Source: Deinococcus grandis (GTDB taxonomy: Bacteria > Deinococcota > Deinococci > Deinococcales > Deinococcaceae). From it: a DNA stretch of 64,000 nt. The translations under genes and the position numbers were made by a program. Shown piece after piece: positions 8,026-16,222 of the stretch. Numbering within the stretch: position 1 is the stretch's first letter; every line of letters begins with the position of its first letter. The notes under the pieces were generated by a model that saw only the letters and a list, made by a program, of their open reading frames with translations, searched no databases and was not told where the DNA came from. The stretch covers positions 24,001-88,000 of the forward strand of contig NZ_BCMS01000003.1 in the NCBI RefSeq assembly GCF_001485435.1. Direction: 5' to 3'.

Positions 8026-8208
8026 TTACTGGTGGTTCAGGCGGGCCTGAACGGCGGGGAAGAGGTGGAGTCGGTCGGTGCGGATGGGTTCGCCCAGGGC
8101 GAGGCTGGTGCCTTGCTCCTGTGCTCTCACAGCCGCTCTGAGACTCCTGGGGCAGGCCCCGAATTGGAACTTGGACGTGCCGCCGACGGTGTATTCGAGT
8201 ACGAACAT
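8026..8208 (-). CDS. Small conserved-looking protein upstream of ssb
   Basis: The protein has 60 aa and is not recognised (starts MFVLEYTVGGTSKFQFGA, ends FPAVQARLNHQ). It is accepted because a strong AAGGAGG lies 6 nt before the ATG at 8208 and because it sits between a structured leader (8232-8335) and ssb in the same direction. It has no membrane segment or Cys motif. The 158 nt between its stop and ssb hold a GC-rich hairpin (GCCCGGCAC arms at about 7977-8004), so ssb may be separately controlled. Confidence 0.6.
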   Translation of the reverse strand: MFVLEYTVGGTSKFQFGACPRSLRAAVRAQEQGTSLALGEPIRTDRLHLFPAVQARLNHQ

Positions 8209-8231
8209 GAGGCCTCCTTCCGGAGGCTGCA

Positions 8232-8335
8232 GCGGGGCCCGGAGGCCGCATCAGCAGCCTCCGGGCAAAGCAAAACCCCACCGTGCACGTGCGTGCAATC
8301 CCAAACGGGAACGGTGGGGTTTTGACAACGGGGGC
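8232..8335 (-). promoter_or_regulatory. Structured 5' leader of the ssb operon
   Basis: Read on the minus strand, GCCCCCGTTGTC (8324-8335) runs into a perfect 14-bp stem (8311-8324 with 8271-8284; arm CAAAACCCCACCGT). A second hairpin with GCCCGGAGGC arms follows (8232-8272), and then AAGGAGG and the ATG at 8208. The same 12-mer followed at once by a hairpin precedes the sigma/Gre-like operon at 5704-5769. An attenuator or protein-binding leader is likely. Confidence 0.6.
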
Positions 8336-8367
8336 AGGGGGTGAACCCTGCAGGATTTCGTGCTGCC

Positions 8368-8397
8368 ATTGTTGGCAGAGTCCAGCCCCCGCGTCAA
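8368..8397 (-). promoter_or_regulatory. Probable promoter of the ssb operon
   Basis: TTGACG (8392-8397) and AACAAT (8368-8373) are separated by 18 nt on the minus strand. The promoter overlaps the last codons of the primase gene and precedes the structured leader. Confidence 0.45.
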
Positions 8398-9590
8398 GTG
8401 CTCCTCCCGTACCGCACCCGCCGGGCGCGGAGGAAGGTATCCAGGGAACCAGGCATAGCCTCACGGCGCTCATGTGCGATGTAGGCCGCGCGAGCGGTCT
8501 TCGGGGCCGCGTCATGGCCGATCAAGCGCAGGTACCGGATGGTGTCCTCGATGGGCCGTCCAGTGGCCGCCCACTCGCGCGCGACAAGGTGCGCCGCCCG
8601 CGCTTGATCTTCGGGTGGGAGTTGGGTGTACACGTCCTCCAGGGCCTGGGTTGCGGTCTGTGGCGTCGGCCGGGCATCTGTGCTGCTGTACCCCCACGGC
8701 TCACCGCGTGGTGCGGCGTACGCGGTGCGCATGCTCGCGCGGTACTCGTCCAGGGTGTACGGCGCGCCCCGCCCATCCGGGTGCTGATGGCCGACGTGGC
8801 TGACGTACGTCTGGCCGACCTGGAGCACTTCCGCGTGGCTGTACCCGTTGTTGTACAGCGCCCACGCAAGGTGATACCCCGTGTCGTTCCGGCCGCCGAG
8901 CGTCCCGTCCTGAACTTTCTGGAGGGCCCAGTCCAGGATGCGGCCGCTGGGGTATCGGTCGTCGCCGCGGGGGAGAGGACCGGTCATCGGTGGTGGCGCC
9001 GGGAGTGGCGGCACCAGGCGGAGCGCTTCGCGCAGGGTCAGGGGCAAGTCGTCGAGCGTGTCGAGGTCCGCCGGGTCCCGGAGGTACACATAAGGCCCCT
9101 TGCGGGTCACGGTCGGCGGCAGGATGGCATTCCCGCCGTCGCCCCGGACGTCGACGCAGTCGGGCGCGCCGTGGGTGGACTTCCCGACCAGATTCCCGAC
9201 GCGCCACTCGGGTGCCCGCAAGTGCCAGTGATAGCCGCCGCCCGTGCGGACGTGCGGCCGGATACCCAGCGAGTGGGCGTACGCGCGGCCCTCGTCACCG
9301 TCGAAGTCAATGACGATCCGGCCACTGATGCGGCCGGTCACGAGTGCCATCCCGACGTTCTGCGTGTTGGCGAACCACGCCGTGACGGTTTCTGCGGAGG
9401 GGGCGGCAGTCTGGAGGGGCTTCCAGCTGGCCCGGAGACGGGCGTGGTTCTCCGGGTCAGGACGGTGGTAGCCCGTGCGGATCAACAGGGCACTGTGTGG
9501 ATCCTTGTCCCGGTCATTGCCTGCGTGCACGGGGAGGATAGAGCACCCCCGTGCCAGGCACGCGAGGGCTTCATCAAGCAGCGCTGCCAT
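8394..9590 (-). CDS. Bifunctional DNA primase/polymerase (Prim-Pol, archaeo-eukaryotic primase fold)
   Basis: The protein has 398 aa. The N-terminal half fits the Prim-Pol family (PF09250-like): LARGCSILPVHAGNDRDKDP, TVTAWFANTQNVGMALVTGR, the acidic metal motif VIDFDGDEG at about residue 92, the His-containing strand GGGYHWHLRAP, and GNAILPPTVTRKGPYVYL. A helical C-terminal part (about 220-398, with NDTGYHLAWALYNNGYSHAEV) resembles the PriCT-type domains of plasmid and phage primases. It would make primers for plasmid DNA replication. Its start overlaps the preceding gene by 17 nt. It is last of a five-gene operon that starts at 12760. Confidence 0.8.
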   Translation of the reverse strand: MAALLDEALACLARGCSILPVHAGNDRDKDPHSALLIRTGYHRPDPENHARLRASWKPLQTAAPSAETVTAWFANTQNVGMALVTGRISGRIVIDFDGDEGRAYAHSLGIRPHVRTGGGYHWHLRAPEWRVGNLVGKSTHGAPDCVDVRGDGGNAILPPTVTRKGPYVYLRDPADLDTLDDLPLTLREALRLVPPLPAPPPMTGPLPRGDDRYPSGRILDWALQKVQDGTLGGRNDTGYHLAWALYNNGYSHAEVLQVGQTYVSHVGHQHPDGRGAPYTLDEYRASMRTAYAAPRGEPWGYSSTDARPTPQTATQALEDVYTQLPPEDQARAAHLVAREWAATGRPIEDTIRYLRLIGHDAAPKTARAAYIAHERREAMPGSLDTFLRARRVRYGRST

Positions 9591-10038
9591 CGTTCACTTC
9601 GACCTGGGGTTCAGTGCTCGGCTGGCTCTCGTCCACAGGTTGCTGGGGACCTTCTGCACCTTTCTTCGGGGTCACGGCTGCGGGTTTTCCGGGTTGACGC
9701 TCTTGCGCGGCCGCTTTGGGGGTACGGTCCGGGCGGGGCTGAGAGCGAGCCTCAATGATGGCCGCCAGGAGGGACGCGTCAATGTGCACCGCAATGTTCG
9801 CCGGGATGGGCGTGTTGCTGGGCTTGAGGAGGGCCCGGATTTTGGTGCTCAGATCGCTCAGCCAGACCTGGGAGTTGGTGTCGAGCAGCATGAGGTAGTC
9901 CTGCTGCTCACCGGCGCTGGCCACGGGCACAGCGGGCAGCGTGCCATTGCGGACAGCTTCGTGGACGAGACGACCGAACAGGGGGCGCAGCGCTTCGGGG
10001 AACGTCAGGGCGGCTTGGCTGGAGAGGGTGGGGGTCAT
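9574..10038 (-). CDS. Unknown protein in the primase operon
   Basis: The protein has 154 aa. The first 100 residues are folded-looking and mostly helical (FPEALRPLFGRLVHEAVRNG, DYLMLLDTNSQVWLSDLS, ANIAVHIDASLLAAIIEA). The last 50 are a charged Pro/Gln/Glu-rich tail. I recognise no family. The ATG overlaps the upstream stop as ATGA, and its own stop lies inside the primase start region, so tight co-translation with primase suggests a replication accessory role. Confidence 0.7.
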   Translation of the reverse strand: MTPTLSSQAALTFPEALRPLFGRLVHEAVRNGTLPAVPVASAGEQQDYLMLLDTNSQVWLSDLSTKIRALLKPSNTPIPANIAVHIDASLLAAIIEARSQPRPDRTPKAAAQERQPGKPAAVTPKKGAEGPQQPVDESQPSTEPQVEVNDGSAA

Positions 10039-10874
10039 GCGGGGTGTACCTCGCTGAGGGTTCTGAGCAGGCGGGCCAGTTGCCGCGGGCTGGTCAGGCA
10101 GAGTTTCATGGGTTGCAGGAGTGCGTCCTCAAGGGTTTGAACCTTGTGTTGCAGGGCGGGGAGCTCGTCGTTGTGCATCAGGGTGCCCAGCACGAGAAGG
10201 TGCCCGTTCTCCGTGCTGTGGGGGTACAGGCGTCTGGTGGTGAAGGGGACGACCGGGTGGTCTCGCAGAACGCCAGGGGTAGGCGGATACGTCGTGGGGT
10301 CGATGTAGGGCAGGCCGAGCATGGCAGCTCGCGCGTCCGCTTCTTCCTCCGGATTGGGCCGGTAGTTCTCCCAGGCAGACCTGGGCAGGAGCGCCGCCAG
10401 GGCAGCAGCGTCCTCCACGTCCCGCCAGTGCGCGCGCGCATCCGGGTAGACCAGCGTGAAGAGTTCCCGGAAGGTCGCGGGCGGGGCCAGATCAATGCGG
10501 AGCGTGGCCTGACCGCCCGGCACGAGTGGGTTGAAGTGGGCGCGGAGCGACGCGAAGTCCGTCACGCGGGCGAGCGGGTCAGGGCTGAGCAGGTGAATGG
10601 TGGTGAAGGCCCTGACACGTGGGAGGACCAGGTGGTCGAGGGCGAGGTGGAGGGGCAGCAGGCGGGCGTCGATCGGGCCAGCAGCGGCCGGGTGAGGGAC
10701 AAACGTGCGGTTGCTGCGTTGGGCGAGCTGCGCCCAGACGGTGTCGGTCTGGGCGCCCAGGTGCCGGTGGAGGGCGTTGAGGACGCTGCCGCCATCCTTC
10801 AGTTCTGCCGCCGTGCTGGCCAGTACCGGGGCTGGAATCAGCCCCGTTCGCGCGTACTGGTCAAGGGTCTGCAT
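10035..10874 (-). CDS. Unknown protein, possibly with a GspE/MshE N-terminal-type fold
   Basis: The protein has 279 aa. Residues 1-60 (LDQYARTGLIPAPVLASTAA, SVLNALHRHLG, TVWAQLAQRSNRTFVPHP) and 65-150 (LLPLHLALDHLVLPRV, TTIHLLSPDPLARVTDFA, FRELFTLVYPD) resemble the pattern of the N-terminal domain of GspE/PilB ATPases, but no ATPase follows. The rest (ENYRPNPEEEADARAAM, TTRRLYPHSTENGHLLVLG) is unknown. ATG 10874 starts 1 nt after the preceding stop and is preferred to the longer frame, which would run into the upstream gene. The domain match is inference. Confidence 0.65.
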   Translation of the reverse strand: MQTLDQYARTGLIPAPVLASTAAELKDGGSVLNALHRHLGAQTDTVWAQLAQRSNRTFVPHPAAAGPIDARLLPLHLALDHLVLPRVRAFTTIHLLSPDPLARVTDFASLRAHFNPLVPGGQATLRIDLAPPATFRELFTLVYPDARAHWRDVEDAAALAALLPRSAWENYRPNPEEEADARAAMLGLPYIDPTTYPPTPGVLRDHPVVPFTTRRLYPHSTENGHLLVLGTLMHNDELPALQHKVQTLEDALLQPMKLCLTSPRQLARLLRTLSEVHPA

Positions 10875-10875
10875 G

Positions 10876-11931
10876 TCAGAGGATGTTGCCGTCTGCCCAG
10901 CAGGTGCTGGCCGCGAACCGGGCAAAGCGGTCAAAGAGTGGGTTGGGTGCACGGGCCGCCTGGATCTGCGTGCGGATGCGGAATGCCTCGCGGGCCAGGG
11001 AGCGCAGGCGGGTCCCACTGCGGCCCAGATCATGCGTGCCTTCCTGCTTGGCGAGATGATCGGCCTGTTCCCAGATTCGCCGCGCGCCGTCCGTGGAGTG
11101 GTGGACGTCGATGCGGCCGCCTCCTCCTCCGACCTGGAGGACCCATTCCATCATGTTGAGTTCCGCGTCGATCAGATCGTCGCCAGTGGACGCCGTGGCG
11201 TGGACAACGATGGTGCCGAGGCCGACCATGACGACGCCGGTATACACGCGTTCGTAGTCCGTGATGGCGGCGGTGTGGACGACGTAGGTGACGAGGGGAC
11301 TGGGGGTGGGCATCTTGCCGTCTTTCATGAGCTTCATCAGGTCACGCCAGATGGGGGATTCCCGTTCGGGGCGCGCGAGGACGAAGCTCTTGCCGGATTT
11401 CGCCAGCGAGCGGGCGAGTTCGCCGTACTCGTCACTTTTATTGCGCAGGTCACGGATGGCGTTGGTGATTTCGGATTCGGTGGTGTGAATGCGAATGGTG
11501 CTGCGCGTGCGGCTGAGACGAGCGGCCTCGGTCAGGGCTTGCACGACCCAGTTGTCGTCCTGTGGTTGGGAGTGGTAGTTGCCGATCGTGGCGTCCAGGC
11601 GCGCGTCCTTGAGCACATGGACGTAGGTGAGGATGCCCGCGAACCGGGTGATGTAGATGTCGTCGAACTGACGGTATGAGCGCTTTGGAGGGGCTGGCTC
11701 GGCCGTCTGGCCCTGAGTGGGCAGCTGTGCCGTGGGCTGGGAAGCTGCGGGTGCCGGGGGCGGTGGCGTGAACGCGGGTTGCACCTGCGGTTCTACGACC
11801 CTCGGTTCCACGATCTGCGGTTCTACGACTGTCGGCTCCACGAACTGCGGTGCCACGAGCTGTCGCGCGGCGACCGGTTGGGCTGGGCGGGCCAGCACGG
11901 GGGTTGGACTTGGTATGGGTGAATCGCTCAT
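10876..11931 (-). CDS. Unknown protein with VEPx repeats and a possible RNase H-like fold
   Basis: The protein has 351 aa. A Pro-rich N-terminus contains a tandem repeat of the type (V/I)VEP(T/Q/R) at about residues 30-50. From about residue 88, two stretches read like RNase H-fold halves: DDIYITRFAGILTYV, then WVVQALTEAARLSRTR, then TIRIHTTESEITNAI; and later YTGVVMVGLGTIVVHATAS, then LIDAELNMMEWVLQ, then RIDVHHSTDGARRIWEQ. That would make a tandem duplication. The fold assignment is inference only. The start at 11931 has TGGAG upstream. Second gene of the primase operon. Confidence 0.65.
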   Translation of the reverse strand: MSDSPIPSPTPVLARPAQPVAARQLVAPQFVEPTVVEPQIVEPRVVEPQVQPAFTPPPPAPAASQPTAQLPTQGQTAEPAPPKRSYRQFDDIYITRFAGILTYVHVLKDARLDATIGNYHSQPQDDNWVVQALTEAARLSRTRSTIRIHTTESEITNAIRDLRNKSDEYGELARSLAKSGKSFVLARPERESPIWRDLMKLMKDGKMPTPSPLVTYVVHTAAITDYERVYTGVVMVGLGTIVVHATASTGDDLIDAELNMMEWVLQVGGGGGRIDVHHSTDGARRIWEQADHLAKQEGTHDLGRSGTRLRSLAREAFRIRTQIQAARAPNPLFDRFARFAASTCWADGNIL

Positions 11932-12760
11932 AGGTGACCTCCAGCGGTGTGCCGCGTGTGGGTGGAGCAGGGCGGCCGGTTGCCCTCACGGGTGGACCGG
12001 TGCGCCGGGTGGCCCGCGGCGTTTGACCCTGCGGCTGCGGCGCACGCGGCCCGCGAGGGTGAGGCTGGTGAACCGGCGCGCGGGGTGCGGGGCGCACCGG
12101 CGCGCGGCGGGTGGCGGCAACCAGAGGCTCGGCGATCGGTGCGGTCACGGGCTGGGGTGCCGGCAGATCACGGAGGTACTCCAGCACAAGCAACGAGCCC
12201 GTGCGGAGGGCGGCGCAGCCGCGCTCGACCAACTGCTCGGCGGCCTGAAGGATGGTGGACCGGGCGAGCTTGAGCTCGGTCACCATGCGGGTGATGCTGT
12301 CCCGGCGCGCATTCAGATGTTTTACGTGGTTGAGGATGCGTTGCAGATCCTCGTCGTTGGCGTCAGGCGCAGGTTGCTCGGGCTGCATGACACTCAGGAT
12401 CCGGGTGCGTTTGCCGTGCAGGCTGATCGTCACGATGGACTGCGGGCCATCCAGCAGCCAGGCCAAAAAGGCGGCGCTGATACCGAGGCGTTTGATGATG
12501 GGCAGCCGGACGCTGGGACCGTGGCGCTTGAGGTCCTCGGCGAGGAGGTGCAGGTGGTTGGTCCGGGCGGCGTTGATCTGGGCGGTGACGACGTAGTAGA
12601 CGCCGGCCACGCAGGTGATGGTGCCATCGGCGAGGCCCTGGGTGAGTTGTGTCCGGACGTGGTCTTTGCAGATCGGCGCAGCCGCGCGCAGCTCCGTGAG
12701 GATTTGCATGGTGGTCATGCACATCCCGGTTGTGCTCAGGTGTTGGAGGACGCGGCTCAT
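11450..12760 (-). CDS. Winged-helix-like protein heading the primase operon, probably frameshifted at its 3' end
   Basis: The open frame is 436 aa, but only about residues 1-210 look like a normal protein: helical, with HTH-like segments (TTMQILTELRAAAPICKDHVRTQL, ITRMVTELKLARSTI). After a Pro/Arg-rich stretch the frame runs 482 nt into the next gene and turns into low-complexity antisense-like sequence. From about 12035 the +1 frame has higher G/C at third positions and ends in a TGA overlapping the next ATG as ATGA (11928-11931), the normal junction in this operon. A one-base indel near 11940-12040 would explain this. The start at 12760 lies 6 nt after CACGGT. It may bind the adjacent repeats as a plasmid initiator or repressor. 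Confidence 0.55.
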   Translation of the reverse strand: MSRVLQHLSTTGMCMTTMQILTELRAAAPICKDHVRTQLTQGLADGTITCVAGVYYVVTAQINAARTNHLHLLAEDLKRHGPSVRLPIIKRLGISAAFLAWLLDGPQSIVTISLHGKRTRILSVMQPEQPAPDANDEDLQRILNHVKHLNARRDSITRMVTELKLARSTILQAAEQLVERGCAALRTGSLLVLEYLRDLPAPQPVTAPIAEPLVAATRRAPVRPAPRAPVHQPHPRGPRAPQPQGQTPRATRRTGPPVRATGRPAPPTRGTPLEVTYERFTHTKSNPRAGPPSPTGRRATARGTAVRGADSRRTADRGTEGRRTAGATRVHATAPGTRSFPAHGTAAHSGPDGRASPSKALIPSVRRHLHHPVRGHPHLRPCAQGRAPGRHDRQLPLPTTGRQLGRASPDRGRSSQPHAQHHSHSHHRIRNHQRHP

Positions 12761-12782
12761 GCGCGCACCGTGTCAAATTAAT

Positions 12783-13057
12783 TCTCTCCAAGTCTGATCG
12801 GGAGGGCGATACGTTTTTCGTTGTTTAGGACGGTGTTTTCGCCCAATCTCTCCAGTTTTAATTTTCTTATTTTTTACTCAGAATGAAATACTCAACAAAA
12901 TTTTCTTAATCTTGTAGTCAGACTTGGAGATATTGAGAGTTTTGTGAGGTTTTGGGGGTAATATGAGTGAAATTTGGAGATAAGTATTATGAGAGTTGGA
13001 GATAAATACAGCCGTTTATGGCGAATTCCACTCATAATTCGGTCAGACTTGGAGAGA
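12783..13057. repeat. Six TCAGACTTGGAGA repeats in an AT-rich divergent intergenic region (candidate origin or operator)
   Basis: Copies: inverted at 12783-12797 (perfect 15-mer TCAGACTTGGAGAGA on the minus strand) and 12847-12860 (degenerate); direct at 12918-12932, 12968-12983 and 12991-13005 (partial), and 13043-13057 (perfect 15-mer). The two perfect copies face each other at the ends, one 23 nt before the primase-operon start and one 72 nt before the regulator start. The whole 12781-13128 stretch is markedly AT-rich against a GC-rich background. It could be a replication origin with iterons or an operator array for either neighbour. Confidence 0.75.
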
Positions 13058-13128
13058 TTGAGTGGTCCCATGTCTAGACAGATTTGATCACAGATGCCCG
13101 TTCACCCTGCTGAGAGGATGCCGTACCC

Positions 13129-15774
13129 ATGCCAAACCGTCCACACATCCTCACCGACCTGCGTAATCCAGCGACCACCGTCGTCACCCTCGTGGCCGGC
13201 AACGGGTATGGCAAATCGACCCATCTGGTCGCCCTCAGTACCGATCCAGGGCACCTCTACATCCGGTTGAGCGATGCCGACCCTGACCCGATCAGCATCG
13301 CCCGGGTCATTGCTCGCGCACTCCCGTCCCACCCGGGCAATCAGCTCCCATACGAGCTCTCCCGGAGCACCGTGACTGAACGCGCGGCAGCGGCCGCCTT
13401 GCGGCACGACCTGAACCTGCACGCGCCCCTCACGCTCCTGCTCGACGACGCCGAAACGCTGAACAACGACGGCCGCCGCTTCTTCACCAACCTGCTTCCT
13501 CAACTCTCTGGCATCCGCTGGATCGTGGCCAGCACCACGCCAGAGGACTTCCCCACCCGCACCCTGCGCCTACGCAATGTGCCCACCCAACTGATCACAG
13601 ACCGCGAACTTGCCCTGAGCACGGACGAGATGCGCAACATGGGCCTGACTGACGCGCAGATGGAATTAACGCAGGGTTGGCCCGCCGCCGTCTCGCTGAT
13701 CACCCTGGGTGACGACCCCCGCGTGGTCGCCCAGGAGCTGCTCCTGACCGTGCCGGACACGATTATCCCGTCTCTCCGCCGCGCGAGCCTGCTGCCGACC
13801 TGGCGCACCCTTGATCCAGTCAACACGGCCTTGAACCTCACGGAAGGGTGGCTTGCGACGGCCCTGTCGTATGGCGTGCCCTGTACTCGCCTCGACAACG
13901 ACGCGTGGGTGCCGCACCCCATCGTGCGGGAAGAGCTGCGCCTGCAACTGCGAGTCCTGCCGTCGGAGTACGCCAGCGCCCAACAGGCGATCGCTGGGGC
14001 ACTCGAGACACACCAGCCTATGGCGGCCGTCGAAGCGTACCTGGCCAGCGGCGCCGGTACGGAGGCCCGGGCACTCCTCGAGCGGATGCTGCCGACCCTG
14101 CGGAGCGCAGAACAGCTGTCGGCGGCCCTCCCGCTCTTCCAGCGGGCCTCACCTGAACCTGGCTCACCCCTGCACGTCGCATACGCCCAGGCGTGCTTCG
14201 AAGCAGGCGCCCTGGTCCGCGGACTCAGCATGGCCGAACAAGCCCTTGGGGCCGGCGCCGACCCCGCCAGCACACACGCCTTGATCGGCCAATTCCGGTA
14301 CCGCACCGGGAACTACGAGCTCGCCGTCCAGCACCTGCAGGCCGCTATCACGTCCTCCACCCAGGCGCCGCCCTACGCGCTCCTCGCGCAGCTCAGCCTG
14401 GTGTACGCGCAGCATGCCCAGCAGCTCACAGGGGACGCTGCTCGCGAGTACGCGCAGAAAGCGGACGAGGCCGCCTATACCGTCCTGGCGACCGGGGACC
14501 TGACAGAGGAGCTGGGCAGCGCCATGGTCCTGGCCCGTGTCGCCCGTACCCTGGCGTGCGCGGTCCTGGGTGCCCGCCAGGCGGGCCGTGAAAGTGCCCG
14601 TCTCGCCCGGGAGGCCGCTGAGGTCCTGACGCCCAGCCTGGACGTCCTGACGGCCCTGCACCAGCTGGCCCGGTACTGGGCGGATGACGGCGATCTGGAT
14701 ACCGCGGCCGAGCTCCTCGCCCTGGCCGTGTCCATGGATACGGCGCAGCGGGATACTGCGCTGCAGGTGGCGGTGACTCGGGCGCGCCTGTACCTGCGGC
14801 ATGGTGATGCGGATTCCTGCGCGCACTACGCCACGCAGGCCGCGGCCATCGCGGAAGAGCTGCATCATCAGCCGGCGCTGCGCGAAGCGTTGATCCTGCT
14901 GGCTGCCACAGCCGTCCTGCCTGTCGGTGACGCGACGTCTATCCGCCTCCAGCGCCTGCGCGACCGTCTGGGTCATGAACGCGACGTCCACACGGCTCTG
15001 GCATACCTCGATCAGGCCTTCCTCAATCCCAATCGCCGAGTCACCGGCAGTCGGTTGGCGTTGCCCCTGGAACTCCGGGCACTGCTTTTGGTTGCCGCCC
15101 TCCGGTCGCAGACCCTCGACATCACGCTGTCCAGCGAACTGGACTTCCTGTACCGTCGGCTCGGCGCCGGTGTCATCAACAGTTACGGGCAGCTGTTGAA
15201 GGTGGCGATCCCCCCCCTGCTGCCGGGGATGAACCACCGGCAAACCCTGGAAGTAGCCATCCTCCGACCCATGCCGGAAATTCGCGTGAACGGGACAGTA
15301 CTCGACTTGCAGCCCGTCCTGGTACTGCCCATGATCATCCTGGCTCAGCGCGGTGAACTGGCCGTCTCAGCCGCGCAGGACGTGTACGCCCCCGACTACC
15401 GCGGGAAGCCGGAACAGAATCACTACAAGCTGAAAACTGCGTTCAAGGCGGCCACGGGTCACACTGCGCCGCTCGGGTCCGAACGTGGCAGTCTGACCCT
15501 CTCCGGCTGGCACGTACGGAGTGATCTGAACGCGCTCAGCGAGTGTCCATTCCAGGATCTGCTGCGGCTGTACCGCGCCCCGGTGTACGCCCGACACGAT
15601 CCGACACCAGCCCTGACGGATCTGCGGGATGAAGCCCGGCGGATCCTCGCGCAGCGGCTCGCGCAGTGGTCACGAGTCGACCCGGACGCCGCAGAGGCCG
15701 CCCGGGTCGAACTGTGCACGCGTGATCCGCTGCTGATCAGCCTGTCTCGTCCAGCGGGTGCGTTGGCACCGTGA
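13129..15774 (+). CDS. STAND/MalT-like ATPase regulator with TPR-like core and C-terminal winged helix
   Basis: The protein has 881 aa. A P-loop NTPase lies at the N-terminus: Walker A GNGYGKST at residues 24-31 and Walker B LTLLLDDAE at about 103, followed by IRWIVASTTP and a winged-helix-like part. Residues about 300-640 are TPR-like helical repeats (TGNYELAVQHLQAAI, GDLDTAAELLALAV). The C-terminus (about 715-815: PEIRVNGTVLDLQPV, SGWHVRSDLNAL) resembles an OmpR/SARP-type DNA-binding domain. Such proteins are inducer-gated transcription activators in the cytosol. It is divergent from the primase operon across the repeat array, a likely target. The 3' end overlaps the convergent gene by 38 nt. 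Confidence 0.75.
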   Translation: MPNRPHILTDLRNPATTVVTLVAGNGYGKSTHLVALSTDPGHLYIRLSDADPDPISIARVIARALPSHPGNQLPYELSRSTVTERAAAAALRHDLNLHAPLTLLLDDAETLNNDGRRFFTNLLPQLSGIRWIVASTTPEDFPTRTLRLRNVPTQLITDRELALSTDEMRNMGLTDAQMELTQGWPAAVSLITLGDDPRVVAQELLLTVPDTIIPSLRRASLLPTWRTLDPVNTALNLTEGWLATALSYGVPCTRLDNDAWVPHPIVREELRLQLRVLPSEYASAQQAIAGALETHQPMAAVEAYLASGAGTEARALLERMLPTLRSAEQLSAALPLFQRASPEPGSPLHVAYAQACFEAGALVRGLSMAEQALGAGADPASTHALIGQFRYRTGNYELAVQHLQAAITSSTQAPPYALLAQLSLVYAQHAQQLTGDAAREYAQKADEAAYTVLATGDLTEELGSAMVLARVARTLACAVLGARQAGRESARLAREAAEVLTPSLDVLTALHQLARYWADDGDLDTAAELLALAVSMDTAQRDTALQVAVTRARLYLRHGDADSCAHYATQAAAIAEELHHQPALREALILLAATAVLPVGDATSIRLQRLRDRLGHERDVHTALAYLDQAFLNPNRRVTGSRLALPLELRALLLVAALRSQTLDITLSSELDFLYRRLGAGVINSYGQLLKVAIPPLLPGMNHRQTLEVAILRPMPEIRVNGTVLDLQPVLVLPMIILAQRGELAVSAAQDVYAPDYRGKPEQNHYKLKTAFKAATGHTAPLGSERGSLTLSGWHVRSDLNALSECPFQDLLRLYRAPVYARHDPTPALTDLRDEARRILAQRLAQWSRVDPDAAEAARVELCTRDPLLISLSRPAGALAP

Positions 15775-16222
15775 ACCCAGGCGGGGGAATGCGGAAACCC
15801 CGCTCAGCTGGAGGATACCGGTGCTGCTCTGGACCCTCCCACCACGCGGCCCGAATCGTGGCCTGGATTTCCTGTGCTTCATGGGCTGTCTGGGCCCGTG
15901 CGATCACCGTCCAGCGGCCGTAGTCCTCTGGGGTTGCATACGCCGTCTCGAACATCGTCCCGTCGTCGGCTTCCTCACAGGTGAAGTACGTGTACAGGTA
16001 CACGTCCCCACGCAACATCAGGTCGGCAAACCCCACGACCCGTTCCGCTCGCTTCCAGTACCAGTCGGGAACGTATTCGACTGCGGCCACGGTCCGGTCG
16101 GGCATCAGCATGCGTGCCCGGCCGGGCGCGATAGGCCTGGGATCCAAGAATGTGAAAACGCGCCCTGCCATTTCGATCACCCCTATGCCGATGAAACTCT
16201 CCGGTATGACATCAAACCGCAT
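15737..16222 (-). CDS. Unknown 161-aa protein, divergent from the C39 peptidase
   Basis: Not recognised. It has ordinary globular composition with many aromatic residues (VEYVPDWYWKRAERVVGF, DVYLYTYFTCEEADDGTMF, YATPEDYGRWTVIARAQT, ATIRAAWWEGPEQH) and ends in a Pro-rich tail. ATG 16222 has CAGGAGG 6 nt upstream but overlaps the 5' end of the divergent C39 gene by 17 nt. ATG 16171 (MAGRVFTF) would avoid the overlap. The C39 promoter lies inside this gene for the longer start. Tail-to-tail overlap of 38 nt with the STAND regulator. Confidence 0.6.
   Translation of the reverse strand: MRFDVIPESFIGIGVIEMAGRVFTFLDPRPIAPGRARMLMPDRTVAAVEYVPDWYWKRAERVVGFADLMLRGDVYLYTYFTCEEADDGTMFETAYATPEDYGRWTVIARAQTAHEAQEIQATIRAAWWEGPEQHRYPPAERGFRIPPPGFTVPTHPLDETG
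16176..16205 (+). promoter_or_regulatory. ATCACCCC-type leaderless promoter, C39 peptidase
   Basis: ATCACCCC (16176-16183), 9 nt, GAAACT, 7 nt, ATG 16206. This is a variant of the GTCACCCC family with the same spacing. It decides the start of the peptidase, which then begins with a clean signal peptide. Confidence 0.55.

Noticed and set aside
13100..13131. TTCACCC box 21 nt before the STAND regulator start
   Set aside because: The box has a base change in the core and the hexamer position reads GATGCC without the final T; not counted in the promoter family.
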